This document shows, in pieces, positions 32,466 to 44,095 of a stretch of DNA of 64,000 nucleotides; the first letter of the stretch is position 1, and each line of letters opens with the position of its first letter. Both the position numbers and the translations under genes were made by a program. Source of the stretch: Solen grandis (Eukaryota; Mollusca; Bivalvia; Adapedonta; Solenidae); assembly GCA_021229015.1 (NCBI GenBank), contig CM037789.1, positions 29,439,988 to 29,503,987 of the forward strand. Direction: 5' to 3'. The notes under the pieces were generated by a model. That model saw only the letters and a list, made by a program, of their open reading frames with translations. It was not told the DNA's origin and did no database searches.

Positions 32466-33955
32466 CTGATTTTTGCTCATTTGAATTTCATATGAAACCA
32501 GATCCCTGTATCAAATTAAATCTAGAAAGACCAGGTATAAAGATTGACCTATAAACACAAAAATTAGCATATCCCTGCCCTATAAATGTTTCTCACGGGT
32601 TGGTGAGCAAATGAAGCTAGTCCTATATGCATCTGTTTGTTAAAGTGAAATACTTTTTTTTTGTGGTCAAATTATGACAAGCCTAAAACTTGAGGTCAGT
32701 AAGATACTTTTTATGTTTTTACCTTTTATGAATAATCATGGAGATATTGATTAAGAATTGGGGAATATTCATTTAAAGAGCTCTTGGTTGTGCTCGGTCT
32801 CTGCTCTGTTTAATACATCTGTAGGAGGTAAAGTGTCTTGCTTTCATGTACATAATATTTTTTTGCGTGATGTAAATGACACAAATGGTGAAAATGAAAA
32901 ATGAAAAAAAAGAAAGAAAAAAAAAGAAAAGAAAAACAGTAAATTTTTCATTGTCTACAGAAAAAGACTGACAAATTCTAATTTAAAATTCTTAAAATGT
33001 TCAGTTAAAAGAAACATGTAGAAATAATGACTGCATTTAGAATTCTCATGGGTTTCCTTAAAGTGCACACATATTGATTATTGATGAATATTCAATCTAA
33101 TGACCGAACAGCATCTCCCTCTCGCCCATTTCTTTAACATGGACTCATCCGGTCTTTAAGACAGGAAAAGTCCATTATGTTTTTATGGAGTCTGCGCAGG
33201 CATGTGGAGGATCCAGGTAAGGAGAGATTGATAAATTATGCAAATGTTGATGAGACTGAAATATGGTCTCTCAGGTGCTAAAAATAAACTCTGTCTCATT
33301 ATAGTAGTGAATTATTCAATTTGTTTGTCAACGAAGCGTCACTTCATTTTTCTGGGCGTCTCCTCCTCATTTTGAGTCGGTGTCGTATTCCGGTATAATT
33401 CAGTTGACAGTGTTTGACCTTGACTTGACAAAGTCCAGTTGTTTTGTGGTATATATGTTACAGAATACATCAGGATTTTTTTTTTGTCAAAGGAAAGTGG
33501 ATAGAAGAATTGTGGATGTGATTTTATTGTTATACAGAACAGTGTCTTCGCGGATTCAGGAAGTAACAAATTGTCAGTTTACTTGGGTTCAAAGTTTGTG
33601 TCTTTAAGACATATTTGTGAAGAAGAAAAGGTTACTAGAGATCTTAGTGATCATTAAGGAAAATTTTGTTTTAGATTTGATACTGAGTTGACACTATCAA
33701 ACAAGATTCGAAAAAGTGGTTGAATGTTTTAAATTATGTAAGTGCTAATGTATAGGGATTGTTTTATCAACATGGCTTATCATGGGATGATCGTGATTGG
33801 ATGTTTTGTTGATTTTGTCTTTGACACTGTTTCAAATGTAATGGTGCTCAGAATTTGACTCAGCTGAGAAATGTGCTTAAAAAATTATGTTCAAAAACCT
33901 TAAATTGAGTTATACTTCCCTTCTAAGATAGTCACTTGCAGATTATAAATCCAGC
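32466..33955. other. Mostly unique stretch
   Basis: Contains a weak family B-like remnant near 32720-32835 and an A-rich GAAAA microsatellite at 32885-32940. Frames at 33339-33607 overlap on both strands with no domain. No exon supported. Confidence 0.4.
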
Positions 33956-34173
33956 TTAACCCTTTCCCTCATTTTGACGCACTCAATAGGTACCACATAA
34001 AGCCTGATCTGCAGAAATTACCAAATTTAATTGTAAAATCCTCATTTCCAGACCACTGAGGAGCAGCGAACAGCATAAAACCTGATCAGCCTGCGAGTTA
34101 CTCGCAGGCTGATCTGGTTTTATGTTGTTCGCATAGGTCCTTTCATGGTTTCCTCTATGAGGGAAAGGGTTAA
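33956..34173 (-). mobile_element. MITE family A, copy 6
   Basis: TTAA both sides, ends CCCTTTCCCTCAT and GAGGGAAAGGG. Slightly shorter (218 bp) through a deletion after TGCAGAAA and lack of the repeated TATGAGT part. The hairpin is perfect apart from the outer arm. Confidence 0.9.
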
Positions 34174-34174
34174 T

Positions 34175-34574
34175 GCAGTTGTGAAAGGAGTTGTCAGATT
34201 TAGGATCACTCTGTTTACTGATGGGTCAGTACTGTTATGTCACATTTAAGTTTCAACAGATATATGATCATTGACTTTCCTTGAATCATGTGTATTGGTC
34301 CCTTTTGTTTGTGAAAAATTAGTGTTGTTTTTCTCATAATTGTGGAAAAAAAAGAAAAGCAGTAGTTCTGCTGATATATGTGTAATGTGAGGAGAAAATG
34401 TAGGCTATGAATCGTTTATATTTTCAAGAAACTGAGATATTTTGGAAGAGAAGCACCTTTGAAATTAATTCAGCTGAGTAGGAAGGATTTAAACCATGCC
34501 TCTATCAAAAATACACAGTTGAATTGTGAATCACTTTGGGTCCCTTCTAAACTGTGAATGGGTATTTTATGGTA
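34175..34574. other. Unique stretch
   Basis: Nothing recognised. Confidence 0.4.
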
Positions 34575-34744
34575 CCATATAAGGATGTTTAATGGCTCTG
34601 CTATAATGTTGTTTGTCATTGCTTAGACATCATATTGTATAGCTCAGGATCTGCTCAGTAAATTACACGCCAAAGAAAATTCCATTGTAAATCAACCTTC
34701 ATTAAATCTTGAATATGTACATCAATATTCATGAGGTACAGGGA
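34575..34744 (-). mobile_element. MITE family B, decayed
   Basis: ACGCCAAAGAAAATTCCATT, CATTAAATCTTGAATATGTA and ATCAATATTCATGAGGTACA with GGGATT. Confidence 0.55.
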
Positions 34745-35312
34745 TTTAGTACAGTTATTTTCATTCGTTTTTGAAATGTAATGACTTATTTAAGGATAAT
34801 GAATTAATAATAAGATGGGAAAGAAACTTGAGTCCTATATTATAATAGCCTCTCACATATACTGGTTTACATTTGTACAAATATGGAAACATATATAAGA
34901 AGTTAATATATTTTACATATATTTGGCTCATATCAAACAATTGATGTCAGATGCAGAGGGATGTTCTCTCTATATCATAATGGTCTATATTTGAAATGTA
35001 TATGGCTGAAAGAGGCTCTCTTTCTTTTTTTGGTTAAGTCTTACTGTTTCTGTAATGGTCAGAGAAATATCACCTGTAAATAATGTTATTGGGTTGGTTG
35101 TTCTATCTTTATATATCTGTGAATACACTCAACCGATTTTAAAACTCACCTCTGGTATTAATGAACATACAAGTATTTTACAAGAGTCATTTTTTTATGA
35201 AATTTGACAACAACAAACATTAATTCATACATTGCTATTTCATGGGAAAAGTTTATTTCATTATTAAACAAATTCCACAACAGCAAATTTGGTCTTGTCC
35301 ATGAGGTGTACA
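34745..35312. other. Unique AT-rich stretch
   Basis: Nothing recognised. Confidence 0.4.
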
Positions 35313-35314
35313 TA

Positions 35315-35842
35315 CAGTCGACATTGTATTAAGAGACCGCTCAAGGGACTGCAAAAAAGTGGTCGCTTAATGAAATGGCCTCTTAATAGATATTTTTGGA
35401 AATCCAGGCAAATAAGTCATTTCGGCATTTTGAGGGATGGTTTCACCAGTGTTATGCTTAGTAACTGTTGAAACGGGAACCAGGAACAACTATATTTAGA
35501 ATTTAGTTACACATGGTGCAGTCATGCGTGGTCAAAACAAATTGGTTTCAGGTAAGCACTTATGATCGGGATAAATGTTTGTTCGGATGTGTTAAAGATG
35601 AATATACATATGCTCCAGCGTACACAATAATCAGCAACGGAATCAAACACGGTCGCTCAAAAAAGTTGATTTTGTGCATAATCTTACGTGCTGGGACTTG
35701 GTTTATGTGGTCGCTGGTCGCATAATAAAAAAGTCACTTAATGGGATAAATTGATATAGTAAAAACGTTCGGGCGGGATTTATAACGGTCGTTTAATAAA
35801 AAAGTCGTTTAATACAGGTGGTCGCATGTACGATGTTGACTG
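35315..35842. mobile_element. 528-bp Tc1/mariner-type MITE
   Basis: Ends CAGTCGACATTGTA and its imperfect inverse TACGATGTTGACTG, flanked on both sides by TA. CAGT termini and TA target duplication fit Tc1/mariner. The interior repeats GTCGCTTAAT, GTCACTTAAT and GTCGTTTAAT near both ends. Open frames of 60 and 70 codons show no transposase. Confidence 0.75.
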
Positions 35843-35844
35843 TA

Positions 35845-36415
35845 TATGCATATTGCTGCTAATGGTGTCTTTATCTGGCTATCCAACTTTAAGATGTAAT
35901 ATCTATGCATAGTTTTAGAATTTCCCATGAAATCAACCACAATTACTGCATCATCTGAAAGTTTGTCGTCAACTTCCACTGAAATTGACTCTTGTAAATT
36001 GATTTTATGTTAATTAATACTACAGGAGTGTTTTTAATGTGGTATACTGTAGAATTATAGAAATGAAATGGAGAACCAATGGTGTTGTTCCAACTTTTCA
36101 TATCCTATGCAGTTTTACACAAAGTTTAATACCTCTTGGAGCCTTGGTTGAAAAGCTGTGAAACTTTTTCCTGATAGTTTATCAAGAGTTATGTCCCCTA
36201 GTTTATCAAGAGTTATGTTCCCTTTTCACAGTAGGTATTGCAGCATTCCCAGCCTACTAAATGCACATTTATGTAGAGTTATTACCCTTGAATGTCTTTG
36301 TAAATTTTTGAGTCATGGCAATACATCTGGGGTATTTAAATCACCTTCAGTTCAGCCCTTCACTTTTTTGATTGAAATCATTTTCAGTTCAAGCCATGTA
36401 ACTGAACTTGTTACA
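35845..36415. other. Unique stretch
   Basis: Contains two copies of AGTTTATCAAGAGTTATGTC near 36176-36220, a short direct duplication. No exon supported. Confidence 0.4.
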
Positions 36416-36416
36416 A

Positions 36417-36481
36417 GGGCGCTGTAGTCCAGTGGTAACGTACCGGACTGTAGATCCAAAGGCTGTGGGTTCGAATCTGTA
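36417..36481 (+). mobile_element. tRNA-like SINE head
   Basis: GTAGTCCAGTGGTAACGTAC serves as A-box region and GGGTTCGAATC as B-box. Its body is missing: family B sequence follows at once. The acceptor stem does not pair (GGGCGCT against no partner), so it is not a working tRNA gene. Confidence 0.55.
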
Positions 36482-36632
36482 TGATCAGGATCTCAGTTTT
36501 CCTCATATAATGTTATAGCTCCGTTTCTACACAGCAAAGAAAAGTCCATATTGTGGCATGTAAGTTCATAAGTTAATTATTATTCATTAAGAAATTAATT
36601 TGTGTATGAATATTCATGAGGGAAAGGGTTAA
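36482..36632 (-). mobile_element. MITE family B, 5' truncated
   Basis: CCTCATATAATGTTATAGCT, CTACACAGCAAAGAAAAGTC and GTATGAATATTCATGAGGG with AAAGGGTTAA. The terminal AGGGAAAGGGTTAA resembles family A more than B. Confidence 0.65.
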
Positions 36633-37004
36633 GCTTTTGATTAACAAATACATGTTGACTGTTATAGTTTCTGAACAAGGATTTGAATATAAGTCAGATA
36701 TGATCAATATTGTGGTAATTTTAAAAAAAATAAATGTCTGTGTGGAAAATTTGATATTGATCCATTCATGTGAACATGAACGAGGCATAGTTTTTCTTCT
36801 TCTCTAATCCAGTAGTGATGTTTGTAATATTATTCCAGTTCTCTGGTTTAGCAGCAGAATCATGTGGAGTGCTTTTGAGTATGAAGTTTTGAATGTGTGA
36901 ATAATGGTGCAAAGCAGACTTAAATTCTGAAAAAATATGGAATTGGACATTTTTGAGACTGGGATTCTCTTTTATCTATGTGTGACTTTGCTTGAAATGT
37001 GTGT
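36633..37004. other. Unique stretch
   Basis: Nothing recognised. Confidence 0.4.
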
Positions 37005-37265
37005 ATACTGGCTGGACTTAACTAGAAATACTTAGCACTTAGTAATACTTAATTTCTTAAACTGAGGTAGAAACATATTTTGCTATTTCTATTTTATGAA
37101 ATATTTAAGTATAGTACATGGCTAAAGATGACAAATTGTTCCCATAACTTAAACTATTTCTTAAGAAATGAGGTATTAGAGACCAAGAGTAGTGAAACTT
37201 ATCTTTAAGTATTAAAGTATTACTTAGCGGTAAGTATGTTTAATGGAATTGAGATGCATGTTGGA
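37005..37265. mobile_element. MITE family H, best copy
   Basis: Left AGAAATACTTAGCACTTAGT plus AATACTTAA is inverted on the right as TTAAGTATTAAAGTATTACT plus TAGCGGTAAGTAT. About 260 bp, AT-rich, no coding capacity. No target duplication could be fixed by eye. Confidence 0.6.
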
Positions 37266-37774
37266 TTTTTGAAGAACTTTAAGTTCTGGACTTTTTATCT
37301 AACAGTTACTCCTAACTGTAATACAGGGAAAAAAATAGGTAGAAACAAATCTGAGAAACCATTTCTTTCAAGGTGTAGATTGGACAATGAATGATTTAAG
37401 TTGTTAAAATGTCAGTCTTGAGACTTGAACCACTTACGATAATGTAGTGTCTAACAGAATCGTTGGGTTGAGCCAATTTTCCAATGTAAGGACTGGGCAG
37501 TGTATTGCTTTGAACTTAGTGACCGGCAGAATCTATCTTTATGTTGAGTCAAAGCCCGAGAACCTTAGACACACGAATAAGCTTTGCAACACAGGATTGG
37601 GATTGGTTTGGGATCCTTTGAGTGTTGATTTTCATGACCAATTGATTATTTTTCTTACTTTCAATGTCTAAAAGAGATATGATGGCACAGTTTTATATAT
37701 CATTATCTGTAACATGGTGAGAAGGAATATGATAAGAAGTAAGCATGTGGGTTGTAAGATAAGGCAATATATAC
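37266..37774. other. Unique stretch
   Basis: A 74-codon frame at 37447-37671 has no domain. Confidence 0.35.
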
Positions 37775-38724
37775 TTTTTAGCTCGACATTTCAAAGAATA
37801 TAAGAGCTATTGCAGTCTGACAACCTTGCGTAGGCGCTGGAATTAATGTTGCAGCTTTTGGTTATATTAAGCTACTATCAACCTTATATCTCAATAACCA
37901 TTCATGGTATTAACTTGAAAGTTTATGAATATGCTCAGTGGCATCAGACAACCAAGGTAGATTACTCTTGATTGAATTTAATACAAATTATGGCCCCTTT
38001 TTAACTTGGAAATTTTGGTTAAAGTTTTGCATGCAATAGAAAATTTGGTTTAAGTTTTGCATGCAAGCTACTATCCAGCTTATATCTCAGCAACCATTCA
38101 TGGTATTGACTTGAAAGTTTATGAATATGTTAAGATGCATCAGACAACCAAGGTAGATAACTCTTGACTGAATTAAATACAAATAAAGGCCCCTTTACTA
38201 ATTTGGATCCTTTGGAACTTGGAACTTCTTTAATATGTTCAGTGGTATCATACTATTAAGACAGATTGTTTTTGACTGAATATAATGCAGATTGTGGCCA
38301 CTTCTTGACTTAGACGCTTTGGTTAAAGTTTTGCAGAAGAAAATTTGGTTAAAATTTGCATGCAAGCTACTACCAAACTTATATCTCAGAAAGTGTTAAT
38401 GGTATTGACTAGAAAGTTTATGAGTGTGCACGGGGGTATCAGAAAATCAAGGAGGGTAACTCTTTGTCTGAATTTAATACAAATTATGGCCCTTTTCTAA
38501 CTTGGATCTTTTGGTTAAAGTTTTGCATGCACAGTGTATTAGTAATGATTTTAGACTTAATAAACATCATTATATGTATATATAAGTATGGTGATATGTA
38601 TAAACTATCTTTATGACTAATTATATGCAGGGTATGCAAAGGGCAAGAATTGAAATAGATTTCATTTGATATACCAACAAGCATTTTGAAGAGTTGAGCG
38701 TGCTGTCCTCTGACAGCTCTTGTT
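37775..38724 (+). mobile_element. Hairpin-ended element E
   Basis: 5' end TTTTTAGCTCGACATTTC with AGCTC mirrored by GAGCT shortly after. 3' end GAGTTGAGCG, a hairpin TGCTGTCCTCTGACAGC, then TCTTGTT. It shares the outermost 5' TTTTTAGCTC and the 3' order TGAGCG, hairpin, CTCTTGTT with element D, but the rest differs. The interior has about three copies of a segment of roughly 210-300 bp (ATATCTCA(A/G)(T/C)AACCATTCATG, GTATTGACTTGAAAGTTTAT, GTTAAAGTTTTGCATGCA). No open frame. Confidence 0.75.
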
Positions 38725-39442
38725 CAGCATTACTTTTATTAGTAAAACATACTTTTATTTGACCATTTAGTGAAAATTAAATGTGATGTGATATCCATTA
38801 TACAACTGTCTGAGGCTGGTTATGATAAAATTAGTGAATTTTGTTTAAAAGAGAGAAATGTTTGAACTTCAAATTGAATTTTGTGATGACGAATCCAAAT
38901 CGAATGGTTGGGAACATCACAAACAGATGGATGAGTCATCATGGCCCAATACTACTTTTAATGGCCATTGATTGGCAATGGAACAAACGTTCATGCATAA
39001 AACAGAACAGATAAATGATATAGTATTGATTGATGAGAGATCGTTATAAAAGAGTAATCAGGTATCGTTATTACTGATGTTGATTTATTTATCTAGCGAT
39101 GGTGCTTAAAAATAGAAGTTGGTTTTATCTATTGGATTGGCCTTTGAAAGATTGAGTCACTTTCTATTGCAGTCTTTTTTGGTTATTGCTTTTCAGTGTT
39201 TTGAAGCAAGGTCATATATTATATAAAGTACTTTTACTTTTTTCATTGCTCCATAGCTTGACAATGAATCATTTTTGTGATACACTGGGTATAGTGGAAT
39301 AACAGAGAGAGAAAAAATTAAGGAGAAAAATAATTTTGAGAGAAATTAATTGTAAATTGGTTAAATTTACAGCATATATGCTTGAAACATGAAAGTCAAT
39401 ATTTTTGTCCCAAATTTATTTTGGGACTTGTTAAGGTGACTC
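38725..39442. other. Unique AT-rich stretch
   Basis: Nothing recognised. Confidence 0.4.
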
Positions 39443-39600
39443 TTCCCATTACCTCATGAATATTCATGTACAAATTATGACTTGGCGAATATTAACTTAC
39501 TAAACTTTAAATGGTATATGAAACTGGATTTTTCTTTGCAACCAGTGCAGACCAAGTTTTGCCTGCACATTTTGTGCAGTCTGATTATGGTCTGCAATGT
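39443..39600 (+). mobile_element. MITE family B, 5' half
   Basis: CCATTACCTCATGAATATTC, GTACAAATTATGACTTGGCG, ATGGTATATGAAACTGG and GCAACCAGTGCAGACC. Confidence 0.6.
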
Positions 39601-39808
39601 TCATTTTTCAGTCAGTATATATTTTCAGCAAGCATCTCCATAAACAACTAATGGTGCAATCCAAAATAAATAAAGAACAAGTCCAGTTAAGAAATTAAGC
39701 ATGTTTAATTATAAGGAATTATAATCAGCGGTGCACCTGGAAGCCACTTGGTCATGTGACATCCTTGGAAACTGTTTCCAGACTTTGCAATTATCTGTTT
39801 AGGGGGGT

Positions 39809-39869
39809 GAGAGCTAAACTAGGCTAAGTGCTAATACATATATATGCACTTAGCCTAGTTTCGCTCTCA
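39809..39869. repeat. Long foldback, about 25-bp arms
   Basis: TGAGAGCTAAACTAGGCTAA (plus GTGC) is inverted as GCACTTAGCCTAGTTTCGCT (plus CTCA), with one mismatch and an AT-rich loop of about 12 bp. Possibly a very short MITE or an RNA hairpin. Confidence 0.85.
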
Positions 39870-40254
39870 TTCCTCAGTCTAGAAAGCTTGATTTCAGGAA
39901 GAGTTTACTTAATTGCGCAATATACCATTAGGGCCCATAATGCATTGGGTGTCAATGCGAGAGTCTATAATTGGAAACTTGGTTGTGGATGACGGAAATC
40001 TTGGGTGAGACGCAGAGTCTCTGGCAATGTTTGATTACAGGCCATGTTTGGTTAGATTTATTTGTGGGTTGTGACTGGTTTATTTACACAACGATTATAT
40101 TCTATGCCCGTAGGAAGTAGCATATTGTTAAGGAAGGTTCTCAATTGTACAGGCATGGCACTGCTGATAGGTCTTATTTAATTCTGCTAAGTGCACTGTA
40201 ATGTGTATTTCAAATATCCAAGGTGGGGGAATGGAACAGTGTCAACCCCCCACC
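39870..40254. other. Unique stretch
   Basis: Nothing recognised. Confidence 0.35.
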
Positions 40255-40490
40255 CCCACCACCACTAACTAGAGGGTCGTGGGTTTGATCTCCAGGCAAG
40301 ACATACCTGTTTTAAAAATGAAGAGGAATATCTGTCAGAAAATATAAAGGGTCATTCTAGGACTGGTTGGCTCAGTGCCAGGATAATGTGACTGGGTGTG
40401 GTCTCATTCCACACATCCGTGGCTTAACATAACACTGAGGCAGTACTCTAATTATAGCAGTACAAATCATGTAAGGGAGAAAGGTGTTTT
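40255..40490 (+). mobile_element. SINE family F, diverged
   Basis: B-box-like GTGGGTTTGATCTCC (40269-40283), then GGACTGGTTGGCTCAGTGCC, AGGATAATGTGACTGGGTGT and GAGGCAGTACT. Tail lost. Confidence 0.6.
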
Positions 40491-40665
40491 TCTATGAAAT
40501 GTTTGACAGGTTTCTCAAGCAAAATATTTCCTTTTATTTAAAACTTAAATACCACAAAAAAAACATGAGCATACTTTCCTATGTTAGAAACCAGAAGAAT
40601 TGGAATTCAGCATCTTGAATATGTTAGCACTGGGTGTCTAATATCATTATTGGATTGCAATTAAC

Positions 40666-41922
40666 CATACATGCCATATTTTCAGTATGTCTCCCAGGGA
40701 GGTTTTGAAATTTTCACAGGGAGATTTGGGGTCCAGCCAGGGAGATTTTACGACATATATCAAAGAGACGTTATTAATGAAAAAAATAAATAAAGAAAAA
40801 TACACATTTGATTACCCTTCATTAAATTCATTAACAGTTTATATTATATACTGTGTATTGCATTAATGAAAATACCTTTAAAAATTATATCTAAAAAAAT
40901 CTAAAAATTTATTAATAGATATCTTATTCAAATAGAAACTTAACTTTCCACAAGCACCGTTTCACATTAAATGCAACACTACCTTGTAACAGATCAGAGA
41001 TCATGCCATTTACATCAAACACATTTAAATTGATACAGTATCTTTGATTTATGGAATGATTTCTGATCATATGGTTTTAATTAATGGGGATGAATATAGA
41101 TAAAGAGTCAGATCATATTTAATGATATTTTCACCTTCTGTCTGTGTTTTTTTTTTTTTCTAAATTAAATTGCTTTTTGCCAAAATATTATTTAGCTGAA
41201 AATATTTATCGTGTACGGTATGGTGATATGAAGTGGTTATCCAACTCTTCCGATCAGCACATCTCATTATAGTAAATTATTCAGCAGACGATATCCGTTG
41301 TTAATCAAATCAGCGTCGGTGTGAAAATTGCACTTCATTTGCTATTTACCGCTAGCTGAGGTGTACTTTATATGATGTGTCCATATGACGAGTTTTGTTA
41401 AGATTTAAATAATTGGTAAACAGCTGATCTAATTATCATTTATTGTTTACACTTCCGGTAAGTAAGGATAAGCTATTCTCCGGGACCTTTTTATCCCTGG
41501 TAAGATATACTAAAGCAATCATTTACGTCTTTATTACGATGTACCAAATGCATTCTAACCTTACTCATTCTAGCTTTAGTATTGCCTTGATAGCTGCTAA
41601 TGACCCAACGATAATTGTTTCAACTGATAGACTGGCGAATCTGCTACCTGTCTGAATCACGCAATTTGATTGGATAAGGACAATCACACATTGCCTGTGG
41701 CTGTGTACAGCACACTGGTCAGAATTGATACTAACACATGTTCTTACGTAAGCTTCCTGATGCTGTATCATAGTTTGGTAATAGAATTGATTATACTGAG
41801 TTCAAAGGGAAACCTGTTTGATTTAAGTCAGACCGGGAGATTTTCACCTCCCGGCGGGAGATCGGGAGACAAGTCGAAATCCCGGGAGATTTAATCTCCC
41901 GCCGGGAGATATGGCATGTATG
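40666..41922. mobile_element. 1257-bp TIR element with ATTAAC duplication
   Basis: Ends CATACATGCCATAT and its inverse ATATGGCATGTATG, flanked by ATTAAC on both sides (40660-40665 and 41923-41928). Sub-terminal CAGGGAG(A) blocks on the left and CGGGAGAT/CTCCCG blocks on the right. The 68-70-codon frames inside have no domain, so it is non-autonomous or decayed. A 6-bp duplication does not by itself fix a superfamily. Confidence 0.7.
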
Positions 41923-41928
41923 ATTAAC

Positions 41929-42336
41929 ACATTTGATTGATATTGTACTGTTACTGAAAGTACTGTAAGTACTTAATTATAAAGGATTATGTCACATTTT
42001 TTTTGGTAAGCCGCTGGAAGGTTAAACCCATACAAGACTAACAAGTATGAATTACTGCAATGGAAATGAGTTGCAGGCCCCACATTTAATATGTCAGTCC
42101 ATGTGTGTGTTTTCGCAACATCAGTGCCCGCCAGACAGGTTTTTCTCATTGTTCACATGGGCATGTTGGCTGACATATAGTGCTGGTAATCAGTCACGAA
42201 GGCTTGGTAGTTAGACAAGGGGAGTGAGTGGGTTGAACATGTGAGATTTACCATATGATGGTGCCAGTATGTATCTGGACATTAATGTACCAAGTATGGT
42301 GATATGTATAGATAGGGTTCAGGTTATGTTTACAGC
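41929..42336. other. Unique stretch
   Basis: Nothing recognised. Confidence 0.35.
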
Positions 42337-42580
42337 TTTTGGATGCTTTGATAGTGTAGTGTTAATGCGCCTCGCTTTTCACCAATGCGTCCTGGGTTCG
42401 ATCCCTGGTCACGTACGTGAGAGGGTACAGTGGTCGCCCGTCTAGACATGTGGGTTTTCTCTGGGCTCTCCGGTTTCCTTCCACAATAATGACCACATAC
42501 GCTGCCAACAGAGCTATCGAGAATGATTAATATAAGTTAACTTGTTTCATAATCAATGTAAAATAAATAAAGTTTCTTTT
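42337..42580 (+). mobile_element. tRNA-headed SINE, third family
   Basis: A-box-like TTTGATAGTGTAGTGTTAAT, B-box GGGTTCGATCCC (42394-42405), body ACATGTGGGTTTTCTCTGGG, CTCTCCGGTTTCCTTCCACA, and an A/T-rich AAATAAATAAAG tail. About 245 bp. Its body is the likely seed of the minisatellite at 15915. Confidence 0.75.
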
Positions 42581-42955
42581 AGATAAGATTCTTGGCATCC
42601 TTCATAACCCGCCTCCATGAGAAGATGTTGTAATTCAGTGGTTAACATTCATCCTATATTTGATTCTTTGAAATATGACAACGAGATTGACCTCATTAGA
42701 GGTGTGTATCAAACACAAGTCTTACGTCTTATTGTTATTTTTTTCACATGGATGAACAATCATTTATTTTTGATACTGAATATTAATTTCCCAAGTTATT
42801 CGAGAGTTTCAGAAATATGGGACATGTTTCAATATTTTTAATGATGCAGAAATGTCAAGTCTGATGTCATCATATCCCTTTCATGTGCACATATCATCAT
42901 CAGACTGCTGTGTATATCAAATGAAACTAAATTGTAATTTTGTTCTATCACCAAG
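42581..42955. other. Unique stretch
   Basis: Nothing recognised. Confidence 0.35.
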
Positions 42956-43058
42956 GGACAGCGATTGTCGCTCAGTGACGGCATCGCTATGGTGACAGAA
43001 ATGATTCCATATCAGATATGTATGTTTCCCACTATCAAAGAGCACATTGATGAGCCAG
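42956..43058 (+). CDS. Weak candidate internal exon, product unknown
   Basis: After TGTTCTATCACCAAG (acceptor-like AG at 42954-42955) comes a 103-nt open segment of 34 codons plus one base, ending GAGCCAG|GTAATG. The peptide starts GQRLSLSDGIAMVTEMIPYQ and ends near Glu-His-Ile-Asp-Glu-Pro. It enters in phase 0, as the exon at 2643-2732 would require, and exits in phase 1. I recognise no family, and an overlapping minus-strand frame exists, so chance is quite possible. Confidence 0.15.
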
Positions 43059-43205
43059 GTAATGATTTGTCTGTTGCCAGAGCTTCTGACAATGTCTTTC
43101 ATGGCCAATATATAATGGTCATAACATTGTTCCATTTCAAACAACTGGTTTACATGGGGTTTAGTTTCATCACGTTAATATGACATCAATTACAACCTAC
43201 ACCAA

Positions 43206-43496
43206 GTGTCCCTGGTGGCCAAGTGGTTAGAGCATCTGCCTTGGGAGAAGGACATCGTGGGTTTGATCCCAAGCCGCGAAATACAAAATAGTATTGGTAG
43301 GTATTATAAGCTCCCTTACAAGGCACTCAGCATATAAGCTTAGGTATTTCCAGGACTGGTTGGTCCGGTGTCAGGATAATGTGACTGGGTGTGGTATCAT
43401 GCCACATGTCTACGGCATGATACTGCAGTGTGGCAGCACTATATCTGTCTCAAGTAGACATAGTCTTAAAATGACTGAAATACTGTTGGTGGGACA
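43206..43496 (+). mobile_element. SINE family F copy, tail lost
   Basis: Head CCTGGTGGCCAAGTGGTTAG with B-box GGTTTGATCCC, body GGACTGGTTGGTCCGGTGTC and GTGTGGTATCATGCCACATG. It ends AATACTGTTGGTGGGACAAA without the usual AAAC tail, then runs into the 33-bp repeat. Confidence 0.85.
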
Positions 43497-43514
43497 AACA
43501 TACAGGTATATAGT

Positions 43515-44095
43515 ATTATAATGTATCTGAACTCGAATGACAGCATTTTAATGTATCAGAACCACAAGTACAGCATTTCAAAGGATCCTAACCTCAAGCA
43601 CAGCATTAAAATTTATCTGAAATACAAGCACACAAGTACAGCATTAAAATGTATATGAACCACAAGTACAGCATTAATATGTATCTGAACCACAAGTACA
43701 GCATTAATTAATTGTATATGAACCACAAGTACAGCATTAATTAAAATGTATATGAACCACAAGTACAGCATTAATTAATTGTATCTGAACCACAAGTACA
43801 GCATTAATTAATTGTATATGAACCACAAGTACAGCATTAATTAAAATGTATATGAACCACAAGTACAGCATTAATTAATTGTATCTGAACCACAAGTACA
43901 GCATTAATTAATTGTATCTGAACCACAAGTACAGCATTAATTAATTGTATCTGAACCACAAGTACAGCATTAATTAATTGTATCTGAACCACAAGTACAG
44001 CATTAATTAATTGTATCTGAACCACAAGTACAGCATTTTAATTGTATCTGAAGCCACAAGTACAGCATTTAAATGGATCTTAAGCACAAGTATAG
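43515..44095. repeat. 33-bp minisatellite, about 16 copies
   Basis: The unit is CCACAAGTACAGCATTAATT plus AATTGTATCTGAA (33 bp), with ATTAAAATGTATATGAA variants. The minus-strand frame is a repeat artefact. Confidence 0.95.

Noticed and set aside
36417..36481. Possible tRNA gene
   Set aside because: A- and B-boxes are present, but the acceptor stem does not pair and the context is a SINE fragment.
43206..43290. Possible tRNA gene
   Set aside because: It is the head of SINE family F, with the body following directly.
43515..44095. CRISPR-like regular repeats
   Set aside because: Units abut without unique spacers and the genome is eukaryotic; it is a minisatellite.
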